From: Hyphomicrobium album
GTDB lineage: Bacteria; Pseudomonadota; Alphaproteobacteria; Rhizobiales; Hyphomicrobiaceae
Direction: 5' to 3'
NCBI RefSeq assembly: GCF_009708035.1
Contig: NZ_WMBQ01000001.1
Span: forward strand, 1,927,501-1,991,500
Length of the DNA: 64,000 bases
Below the pieces are notes generated by a model. That model worked only from the letters and a program-made list of their open reading frames with translations, had not been told where the DNA came from and made no database searches. A program made the translations under genes and the position numbers. Shown piece by piece: positions 47,331-55,300 of this stretch (positions within the stretch are counted from its first letter, which is position 1; the number at the start of each line of letters is the position of its first letter).

Positions 47331-48770
47331 ATGACCACAATCGAGAGCAACCGGCGTTTCCGTACTGCAGCGCTGCCTGCACACTCGGTCGTCTTTACCA
47401 TACTGGCCCTGCTCGCCGACGTTCTCGTCATTTGCGGCGCCGCGGTCGTATCCGGCATCGCCTATCATATGTTCACCTACGGGGCCGTCGGCGCACCGGG
47501 GCGCTACGTCATCGTCGGCGTCAGCGCCGGCCTGATCTTCGTGCTGCCGTTCCTGATCCGCGGCGACTACGGCGTGAGGGCCTACAGCGCGTCGGAGCCA
47601 AGCCACGGCCGCATCTTCTTCGTCTGGGTCTACGCCTTCCTCTGCCTCGGCATCATCGGCTTCCTCACCAAGACGACGCACATCTACTCGCGCGGCTGGC
47701 TGCTCATCTTTTTTGTCGTGGGACTTCTGTCGCTAATTGCCCTCAACGCAATCCTCGAGCGCGTTACGACCATGCTGATCGAGTCCGGCCGCATCGTCGG
47801 CCGGCGCATGATGCTCATCGGAACCCCGCGCGAGATCCGCGAATGCACCGAGCAGATCGTGCAGCGCCACGCGAACATGAACCTGCTGGCAACAGAGATT
47901 CTCCCGGGCGACCTCGTGGCCCAAGTGGACGCGGAGTCGCTGCAGCGGATGATTACCGAGGCCACGGTGCGTGCCCGGTCACTCAGCGTCGACGACGTCG
48001 TCATTGCCATCCCCTGGCAACGTGACGACATCATTCAGTCGATCGTCCAACAGTTTGCCGATCTGCCGGTCTCGGTGCACATCGGCTGCACGCGCATCTT
48101 GCGCGCCGCGCCGAACCTGCACATCTCGCAGTTTTCGCACCTGAAGACGATCACCTTGGTCTCGGCGCCGCTGGGACCCTTGCAGCTGCTCATCAAGCGC
48201 GGCATCGACGTGGGCATCGCCGGCACCGCGCTGGTTCTGCTCGCGCCGCTATTCCTCGCTATTGGCGTCCTGATCAAGCGGTCGAGCCCGGGTCCGGTAT
48301 TCTTCCGTCAGCGGCGCGGCGGCTACAATCTTGCCGAGTTCCGCATCTGGAAGTTCCGCACGATGTCGACGCTCGACGACGGCGAGCACATCGTCCAGGC
48401 AAAACGCGACGATGCGCGCGTCACCCCCATCGGCAGATTTCTCCGGCGATACAATTTCGACGAGCTGCCGCAGCTCATCAACGTTCTGCAGGGCGAGATG
48501 TCGATCGTCGGGCCGCGACCGCACGCGCTGGCGCACGACAAGGAGGCGACGCGCAAGATCGAAGCCTACTCTCGCCGCTTGAACGTGCGGCCCGGGATTA
48601 CCGGCTGGGCGCAGGTGAACGGCTTCCGTGGACCGACTTTGACCGTGGACCTGATGCAGGCCCGCCTCGAGCACGACCTCTACTACATCGAGAACTGGTC
48701 GTTGGGCTTCGACCTTTACATCCTCTTCCTGACTTTGTTCTCGCCCCGCGCCTACGCCAACAGCTTCTAG
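47331..48770 (+). CDS. Undecaprenyl-phosphate sugar phosphotransferase (WcaJ/GumD-like)
   Basis: 479 aa. Four N-terminal transmembrane helices, a nucleotide-binding-like middle domain, a further membrane helix (VGIAGTALVLLAPLFLAIGVLI), then the catalytic bacterial sugar transferase domain with SSPGPVFFRQRRGG, FRIWKFRTM, NFDELPQLINVLQGEMSIVGPRPH and VRPGITGWAQVNGFRG. It starts repeat-unit synthesis by transferring a hexose-1-phosphate to undecaprenyl phosphate. ATG 47331 follows GGGGGGAC; an upstream ATG is less likely. Confidence 0.94.
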   Translation: MTTIESNRRFRTAALPAHSVVFTILALLADVLVICGAAVVSGIAYHMFTYGAVGAPGRYVIVGVSAGLIFVLPFLIRGDYGVRAYSASEPSHGRIFFVWVYAFLCLGIIGFLTKTTHIYSRGWLLIFFVVGLLSLIALNAILERVTTMLIESGRIVGRRMMLIGTPREIRECTEQIVQRHANMNLLATEILPGDLVAQVDAESLQRMITEATVRARSLSVDDVVIAIPWQRDDIIQSIVQQFADLPVSVHIGCTRILRAAPNLHISQFSHLKTITLVSAPLGPLQLLIKRGIDVGIAGTALVLLAPLFLAIGVLIKRSSPGPVFFRQRRGGYNLAEFRIWKFRTMSTLDDGEHIVQAKRDDARVTPIGRFLRRYNFDELPQLINVLQGEMSIVGPRPHALAHDKEATRKIEAYSRRLNVRPGITGWAQVNGFRGPTLTVDLMQARLEHDLYYIENWSLGFDLYILFLTLFSPRAYANSF

Positions 48771-48785
48771 CGGAGAAGGCGCGCA

Positions 48786-49577
48786 GTGCTGAGCGAACCC
48801 GGTTTGGTGACGCATGAACCGGTTCCGCCGCCGGTTACGGTCGGCGGGCTGCCGATCCGGCCAATGACGCGCAGCGCCTGGGCGCGACTGATGGTGAGTA
48901 CGTGCCTGGCCGCGCGCGCGACCCCTGCGGCTCGCAGCTTTGCTGTGTTCTCCGCCAATGGCCAGGTTCTCGCCCTCAGCCATCGCGACAGGTCGTATCG
49001 CGCCCTGCTGGAGCAGGCCGATGCGCTCGATGCCGACGGCCAGCCGCTGGTCATCATCAGCCAGCTCCTGCTCGCTACGCCGCTGCCGGAGCGCGCGGCA
49101 ACGACGGACCTGTTCCACGATGCGGCGCGCGCGGCGTGCGTCCACGGGCTGCGCTTCTACTTCCTCGGCGCGACTGCGGAGAATATCGAGATCGCCGTCG
49201 CCGCCATTTCGCGCCAGTACCCGGCGCTGCAGATCGCAGGCTGGCGCAACGGCTATTTCCGCGAGGCGGATGAGGCCGCCATTTGCGCGGCGATCGTTGC
49301 CGCCTCGACCGACGTCCTGTGGGTAGGGCTCGGTGTGCCGCATCAGGAGGCCTTCGTCGTCCGCAACCGCGAGCGGCTGCGCGGCGTCGGCTGGATCAAG
49401 ACGTGCGGCGGTCTATTCGACTACTTTCAGCCGACGAGCCGCCGCGCGCCGCGATGGATGCAAAAGGCCGGCATCGAGTGGCTGTTCAGGGTCGCGCGCG
49501 AGCCGCGAAAATATTTGTGGCGCTATGCGACAACGAACGGGACGGCGCTCTGGCTGCTGCTCATGCGCACCCGCTGA
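48786..49577 (+). CDS. WecG/TagA/CpsF family glycosyltransferase
   Basis: 263 aa. GT26 signatures: SQLLLATPLPERAATTDLFH (TagA-type 'PER..G.DL' region), GLRFYFLGATAENIEIA, VLWVGLGVPHQEAFVVRNR, GLFDYFQPTSRRAPRWMQKAGIEWLFR. It adds the second sugar to the lipid-linked first sugar. GTG start with GGAGAAGG upstream; 15 bp after the wcaJ-like gene. Confidence 0.93.
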   Translation: MLSEPGLVTHEPVPPPVTVGGLPIRPMTRSAWARLMVSTCLAARATPAARSFAVFSANGQVLALSHRDRSYRALLEQADALDADGQPLVIISQLLLATPLPERAATTDLFHDAARAACVHGLRFYFLGATAENIEIAVAAISRQYPALQIAGWRNGYFREADEAAICAAIVAASTDVLWVGLGVPHQEAFVVRNRERLRGVGWIKTCGGLFDYFQPTSRRAPRWMQKAGIEWLFRVAREPRKYLWRYATTNGTALWLLLMRTR

Positions 49578-49837
49578 GCCCATTGCCTCGGCCCGGGCGC
49601 GAATCACGCACTCAACATGTCGAGTGGCTCAACCGTTTGCCCACGCATATATCGTACGGCGATATTGTGTTGCCGGCCGAGCACGCGGAGGTGGTGAACA
49701 GACGTCGAGCCCTTCCGCGGCACTCCGCGTACTGATAGCTAGAGGTGGGGGTTTCTGAGTCATGACGGAAGCCTCACCCTTGGCCCGGATGGCGTGCCAA
49801 TCGCCGTCCGGGCGTCGTCCCTTAGGGAACGACGCGC
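49578..49837 (+). other. Gene-free stretch with MarR-like palindrome and closing hairpin, possible small RNA
   Basis: 260 bp with no convincing gene. TATCGTACGGCGATA (49650-49664) shares 12 of 15 bases with the palindrome in front of the marR-type gene. TTGCCC (49637-49642) and GATATT (49661-49666), 18 nt apart, could form a promoter reading right. A stem GCGTCGT...ACGACGC with inner CCC/GGG (49812-49835) would end a transcript of about 160 nt, or terminate the minus-strand 84-aa gene whose stop is 2 nt away. Confidence 0.35.
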
Positions 49838-50092
49838 TCAGCGCCGGTCGATGGCGTGCAGAGCGAGCAGTTTCATCCGGTCCGGGTCGCGCTCGCCGGC
49901 GGCGGCCGCCTTCAAAATCCTCAGCACGAGTTTCGGCCGCATCTCCTCGCCGCTGCGGGACACCACATTCATCATCTGCAGCTCATGCCAGGCTGCGGCA
50001 TACGCCTCGAACATCGAGGCAAGCGTTGCCGCATCGTACGGCGCGTCGGCGAACAAGTCCGCCGCGTTTCCCGTGCTCGTCTCGTCGCTCAT
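49838..50092 (-). CDS. Small conserved-looking hypothetical protein
   Basis: 84 aa from ATG 50092, preceded by AGGTGGA six bases upstream. Soluble and helical in character (ADLFADAPYDAATLASMFEA, HELQMMNVVSRSGEEMRPKL), ending in AIDRR. No known domain recognised. It lies 71 bp downstream of the small membrane peptide gene and may be cotranscribed. A hairpin follows the stop codon. Confidence 0.55.
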   Translation of the reverse strand: MSDETSTGNAADLFADAPYDAATLASMFEAYAAAWHELQMMNVVSRSGEEMRPKLVLRILKAAAAGERDPDRMKLLALHAIDRR

Positions 50093-50163
50093 CGCTATCC
50101 ACCTGCGCGGGATCATGCTCAAAAATGCGTCAGATCCCGCGAGGACAGACGCTTACGACGAAT

Positions 50164-50328
50164 TTACATTGGCGGAACCGCCGGGACCGAGTGATATGTC
50201 ACGTTCGAGATGCGAGCCGGGTTGTAGGGATGCGCCAGGCCCAACAGGAACAGCACCGCAATCATCACGATCAGGAAGACCACGGTAATCGCCAAATCGG
50301 CATCGGGTCTGTCGTCATGACGAGGCAT
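50164..50328 (-). CDS. 54-aa single-span membrane peptide
   Basis: Begins MPRHDDRPDADLAITVVFLI and has one strong hydrophobic helix (about 12-31), then GLAHPYNPARISNVTYHSVP and a short Pro-rich end. GAGGAGGAACGC is a very strong ribosome binding site. It is divergent from the MarR-family gene, and the shared 82-bp gap carries a near-perfect operator palindrome, so it is probably a MarR target. Confidence 0.7.
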   Translation of the reverse strand: MPRHDDRPDADLAITVVFLIVMIAVLFLLGLAHPYNPARISNVTYHSVPAVPPM

Positions 50329-50370
50329 GCGTTCCTCCTCCGCATGAGGCGTGCCCCATCCCCGATATCG

Positions 50371-50385
50371 TATCGTTCAACGATA
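50371..50385. promoter_or_regulatory. Operator palindrome for the MarR-family regulator
   Basis: TATCGTT-C-AACGATA, a perfect 7-bp inverted repeat with 1-nt spacer, inside a wider ATATCGT...ACGATAT frame (50365-50386). It lies 25 bp before the regulator's ATG, between the two divergent genes, where an autoregulatory MarR site is expected. Confidence 0.65.
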
Positions 50386-50410
50386 TAGTTCAAGACCCTG
50401 ACGGATCTCT

Positions 50411-50875
50411 ATGGCAAAAATTCGTAAGGCGCCCGGCAGTGCACGCACCGCAGCAAAGCTCAAGAGAGTCGCCGCCGGCCTGCCAAAGGCAAACTACGTA
50501 GCGCTATCCGACTTCCGGTTCGCTCTCAGAAGGTTCCTCGCCTTTAGCGAATCCGCGGCCAAGCAAGCCGGCCTCACGCCGCAGCAGCACCAAGCCCTAC
50601 TGACCATCAAAGGCGCGCAAGACGCCGAGAGTGTCAGCATCCGCCTGCTCGCGGAGCGGCTGTTGATCAATCACAACACCGCGGTCGAACTCGTCGACCG
50701 GCTTGTCGCCGCGGGGCTTGTCGAGCGTTCGCGCGATGCGGAGGATCGCCGCCGGGCGCGGCTCGAGCTTACCGCCATCGCCGAACGGCGCCTGCAGTCG
50801 CTCTCCGCGGCGCATCTCAAGGAGCTACAGACCGTGCGGCCGGCTCTGATGAACCTGCTGAAGCAGTTGGATTGA
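50411..50875 (+). CDS. MarR family transcriptional regulator
   Basis: 154 aa. Winged-helix core with AKQAGLTPQQHQALLTIKGA, SIRLLAERLLINHNTAVELVDRLVAAGLVER and the wing SRDAEDRRRARLELTAIAERRL, the conserved MarR DxRR motif. A basic N-terminal extension of about 28 residues precedes it. Probably a dimer responding to a small ligand or oxidant; no cysteine sensor is present. Regulates itself and the divergent membrane peptide gene, judging by the palindrome between them. Confidence 0.9.
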   Translation: MAKIRKAPGSARTAAKLKRVAAGLPKANYVALSDFRFALRRFLAFSESAAKQAGLTPQQHQALLTIKGAQDAESVSIRLLAERLLINHNTAVELVDRLVAAGLVERSRDAEDRRRARLELTAIAERRLQSLSAAHLKELQTVRPALMNLLKQLD

Positions 50876-50897
50876 GCGTCGCTCGCAGCCGGAGCCC

Positions 50898-52055
50898 CTA
50901 CTTCTCGGCGCCATCCTGCGCCTTCTCGGGCGGCAATCCGAGCTTGCCTTCCAGCGCTTTGATCTCTTCGCGCAGCTTCTCTGCCTGCTGGTTGCGGCGG
51001 ACCATCTGCATCTGGATCTTGCCGATGGCCATCGCCAGGTTGGTGCGCGAGGTTGAATCCTCGGTGCCGCCGGTCTCGTACTGCTTGTCGAAGATCCGCT
51101 GCTGATCGGCCTTGTTTTCCTCGCTCAGCTGCCGCAGCCGCTCGCGCGCCTGGGCGAGCGCGACGATGTTGCCCGTCTGCTCGGTGTCGGACTTCTTCTT
51201 CACCTCGTCCTCGAGCGTGCGCAGCCGGCTCTGCATCTCGGGATCGCCACTGTCGGTCGTAGAGCGACTGGCGGCGGCGGCCGCTGTCTGCTTGAAGAAG
51301 AACTCGCCGGTCAGCGCCGAGTGATCCCACGGCACCTGCTTGCCGCCCGTCGCCGCGAGCACGTCCTTGCGCACGTCGATCATGACCGACGTCAAGTTGT
51401 GATTGGATTCCTTGATGTACTTCGACAGTGCCGCGGTGAAGGGAGAGTTGCGCCCCGCGCCGTCGACGGCGACGTTCCCCGGCTGCGTCGAATAGGCGAT
51501 GAACGTGCCGACGCCGGTCTCCGCCTGCGCGAGACCCTTGCCGATGCTCGCCGAGCGCGTCCCCATCGAGCGCGCCAGATTGCCGGAAAACGGGTTGTCG
51601 CGGCAGGCGTCGAGGAAGACGATGTTGGTCTTGTCGGCGCGGCCGAGCTCCATCTGCTTCAGGATGAAATCGAGGCTCACCGCGTCGAAGTCGAGCTCGC
51701 GCTCGCTTTGCAGCTTGGCGTCGACCGGAATTAGAAAATTGCGGCCGCCGACCTGCAGTCCATGACCCGCGTAGAAGAGGACGGCGACGTCGGCCGTTTC
51801 GAGCAGCTGCGTGAAGCTGCGAATGCGCGAGTCGAAGTCGCGCTTGTCGACGTCGACGCCGAGGACGACATCGAAGCCCGAGGCCTTCAGCGCCGCTGCG
51901 ATGTCGTTGGCGTCGTTGACGGGGTTGGGAAGCGGCGACACTTCCTTGTAGGTCGAGTTGCCGACGACGAGCGCCACTCGTTTTTCGGCAGCCGCCGGCA
52001 GGACGAGCAGAACACAGGAGGCGATGAGGGCAAGCAGGATGCGGTCACAGGACAT
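50898..52055 (-). CDS. Exported caspase-like protease (peptidase C14 family)
   Basis: 385 aa from ATG 52055, giving a signal peptide (MSCDRILLALIASCVLLVLP-AAA). The caspase domain (about 24-265) has KRVALVVGNSTYKEVSPLPN, the catalytic His98 in FYAGHGLQ and Cys151 in VFLDACRDNPF, both intact. The C-terminal 110 residues form a charged coiled coil (MQSRLRTLEDEVKKKSDTEQ ... KLREEIKALEGKLG). Metacaspase-like proteins of this kind cleave after basic or acidic residues; target unknown. Divergent from the giant secreted protein gene. Confidence 0.92.
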   Translation of the reverse strand: MSCDRILLALIASCVLLVLPAAAEKRVALVVGNSTYKEVSPLPNPVNDANDIAAALKASGFDVVLGVDVDKRDFDSRIRSFTQLLETADVAVLFYAGHGLQVGGRNFLIPVDAKLQSERELDFDAVSLDFILKQMELGRADKTNIVFLDACRDNPFSGNLARSMGTRSASIGKGLAQAETGVGTFIAYSTQPGNVAVDGAGRNSPFTAALSKYIKESNHNLTSVMIDVRKDVLAATGGKQVPWDHSALTGEFFFKQTAAAAASRSTTDSGDPEMQSRLRTLEDEVKKKSDTEQTGNIVALAQARERLRQLSEENKADQQRIFDKQYETGGTEDSTSRTNLAMAIGKIQMQMVRRNQQAEKLREEIKALEGKLGLPPEKAQDGAEK

Positions 52056-52371
52056 GGTGTCAGCGTCTCTCGTCGATGAACTCAGCGCCGCCTGCAATAC
52101 CGGGGCGGCGCGCACCAGTCATCACCGGAGCATGACAACTTTGCGGCTTGCCGATGCGGGACTTTGCTGACCGACGCCCGTTCCCGGCGCCGATGCGCGT
52201 GACCGGCGTTTATATAAAATGATGTTATTTCAATAAGTTATTGCTGCGCCAAACATTCGAGCACACCTGCGCCGAAGCCGAACGCGTGTATCCTTAGGAA
52301 CATCGCGGTCGATCGCGTGTGCCCATAGTGGGCGGCTTGAAGTCAAAAAAGAAGGCTTTCAGGCACCTCAG
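52056..52371. other. Divergent control region between caspase-like and giant secreted protein genes
   Basis: 316 bp with no gene. A marked AT-rich patch (TTTATATAAAATGATGTTAT, about 52211-52230, continuing with TTATTTCAATAA) stands out in GC-rich DNA and is a likely promoter or regulator site for one or both genes. A purine-rich AAAAAAGAAGG lies about 25 bp before the ATG at 52372. Confidence 0.45.
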
Positions 52372-55300
52372 ATGACCCACGTTGCTGCTTCCGTTTTCCA
52401 GCGCATTCGTCGCTGCGGTTTCATTGCGCTCTCTTTCTTTCTCGTCGCCAGCCCCTCCTTCGCCGAGGGTCCCATCGTCCAGCGCGGCGACGCGGCGGTA
52501 ACCGGCTTCTCCGGCGCCAAGGCGCTGCCGAACGTGCCCGACGGCGTTTCGCCGACCGACATGACATTCATCGACACCGGCGGCGCGGTGCTGCGGGTCT
52601 TCGATCTGACGCGCCTGGGCGGACCGCCGAACGGCGCCCTCGTCAACGCGCCCTCCACCTTCGAAGTCAACGCAGGCCAGATCGGCCAGGTATTCGGCGT
52701 GGCGCTCGACAGCGAGACGGCCAACCGCTCGCCCAACGTATACGTGAGCGCGACCTCGCTGTTCGGATTGCAGATCATCGCCAAGGACGGACGACGGCTG
52801 GTCAATGGCGAGCGGGGCGCCCGCTGGATGCCCGGTCAGTTCGGCACGCTGGCAGGCGGCGGACCCGGCTCAATATGGAAGATCGACGGCCGCACGGGCA
52901 AAGCCTCGCTGTTCGCCAACCTCTCATTCGATGACAAAGACAACGCCGGTCCCGGCCTTGGCGCCATCGCCTACGACAACGCATCGGAGCAACTGTTCGT
53001 CACCGACCTCGAGTTCGGTCTCATCCACCGGCTGGGGCTCGACGGTAGCGTGCGCGGCAGCTTCGACCACGGCGCATCCGGCCGCCCCAACGCCGATCTC
53101 GAGCCGATTGCCTACGACGCGGCGCGCCGCATGGGCATCGAGCGTCCCGAGTTCAACGTGGAGGAACCATCGACGTGGGGCTTCGCGGATGCGCGGCGCC
53201 GCGTGTTCGCTGTCACCGTCGAGGACGGCCGCGTCTACTATTCCGTCGCCAAGCCGGCACAGGTTTGGTCGGTCGGCCTCACCGCCGACGGAGGCTTCGC
53301 CGACGACGCACGCATCGAGTTCAACGTCGAGGACATGCCGGGCGACAACTTCGTCTCCGAAATTCTGTTCGACGGCCCAGGTCAACTCTTCCTGTCGCAG
53401 CGCGGCGGCCTGACCGGCAGCTACGACTATTCGATATTTGCCAAGCTCGAGAAGCCCGTCGTGCGCCGCTACATGTGGAGTGACAGCGATAAGAAGTGGT
53501 CGGAGGAGGTCGGCGAGTTCGCCGTCGGCTTCAAGACGCCGCATCGTTCGACGCTCGGCGGCATCGCCTTCAACTACGGCTACTTCGACGACGGCAAGAT
53601 CGACTACGGCAAGTGCCGCGCCACGCTGTGGACCACCGGCGAGCACCTGCGCGAAAGCGACGACAAGAAGCGCGACTTGAAGGGCGGCGCCCGCATCGTG
53701 CACGGCCTGCAGGCCACCGAAAAAGGCAACATCCGGCCGCTCAACGCGCCGCCGCTCGAAACCTGGTTCGTCGACAATGACGGCCGGTTCGACGACGCCG
53801 ATCTCTACAGCCGCATCGGCGACATCGCGATCTACGATCCTTGCGACACCCCGACGGTGGCCGAGCCCGCGCCGCCGGTGAGCCCCGAGCCCGTGCCGCA
53901 GCCGCAAGCCGGCATCTGGATCAAGAAGATTTGTCTGCCCGCGCCGTTCGGCGGTCCGATCCACTGCATCATCACGGTGACCAACAGCAGCGTGGCCGTG
54001 CCCGACGCGCCGGTCACCATCTGGGACGCCGCGAGCATCTTGTCCGGTCCGGGCGAGGGCTTCCCCGTGACGATCTCCAACGTGGCGCCCGACATCCCGC
54101 AATGGCTGTGCTCAGCCGTGCCGACAAACAATCTGTCGTGTACCCTTCCGCCGGATCTGCTGCCGCCGGGCATGAGCCACTTCATCGACGTGACAGTCGA
54201 CACCGCGCCGCTGCTCGCCGGCGGCAACCACGGCTTCCGCAACTGCGCGGTGCTTGGGGCGCCCTGGCACGGCCAGGCGTGCGCCGAGGGCGGAACGCAG
54301 CTCACCATCGTCAAGACCGCCCCGGCGGCCTGCGCGCTCGGCGGCGACTGCACATTCGGTATCACCATCACCAACACCGGCTCCTTGCCGTTCAGCGGTG
54401 ACGTCGTCCTGAGCGACAGCATGTTCATGGGCGGTGGCGTGGCGCTGCCGGCGCCTATCGCCATCGCGCCCCCGTTCGGCTGCGCGCCTGCACCAGCCGC
54501 CGTGCCGTTCTCGTGCACGGCGCCGCTCAACCTTGCAGCGGGCGCGTCACATGCCTTCTCGATCACGGCAACGATGCCGGCCGGGCCGCTGCCTGGGTAT
54601 TGGGCGCACAACTGCGTCGCCATCTCGGCTCCGGGCGTCCCGCCGCCGGGACTGCCTCCGGCCATCCCCGGCGACGGCAACGTAAGCTGCGCCTGGGTAC
54701 CGGTCGGTGCGCCGCTGCCGCTCAACAACTTGCGCCTTTCGAAGGAGGCGCTGCACGCCGGCAAGTGCTTCAAGGCGCCGGGCAACACCATTCTCTGCGA
54801 CTACGAGATCAGCGTGACCAACGACGGCCCCTCGCCGTACTCCGGCATGCTGTCGCTCGACGAAAAGGTGCCGGCCGCCGCGACTTTGACCGTGGCCGAC
54901 GCCAACTGGGGTTGCGCCGGTGGTCCGCCGACTTACGCGTGCAACACGCTCGCGCCGGTCGACATCGCCGTCGCCGCCTCACTCAAGTTGCCGCTGCGGG
55001 TGTCGATCCCGCTGGCGCCGCTGGAAGCGGCCGGCTGCTCGCTGCCCAATACGGCGTCGATCACAGCGCCCGCAGGCGGCAGTGCGGCGAACTTCAATGC
55101 GGCCGACGACAGCGACACGGCCACAGCCGATGCCTTCCTGAGCTGGGTCGATATCTTCGGCGTGCTGCAGGTCACCTGCGATCCGACCAACCTCAAGACC
55201 ACCAAGGTCAGCAAGGGCGACTGTGTCGTGGCCGGCGGCGGTAACCATCGCTGCGACTACACCGTCACCGTCGCCAACACTGGACCCGACCCCTATCACG

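Noticed and set aside
49762-50388. 208-codon plus-strand frame opposite the two small minus-strand genes
   Set aside because: Ser/Arg/Pro-rich with no domain, overlaps the MarR operator and two small genes that have proper ribosome binding sites.
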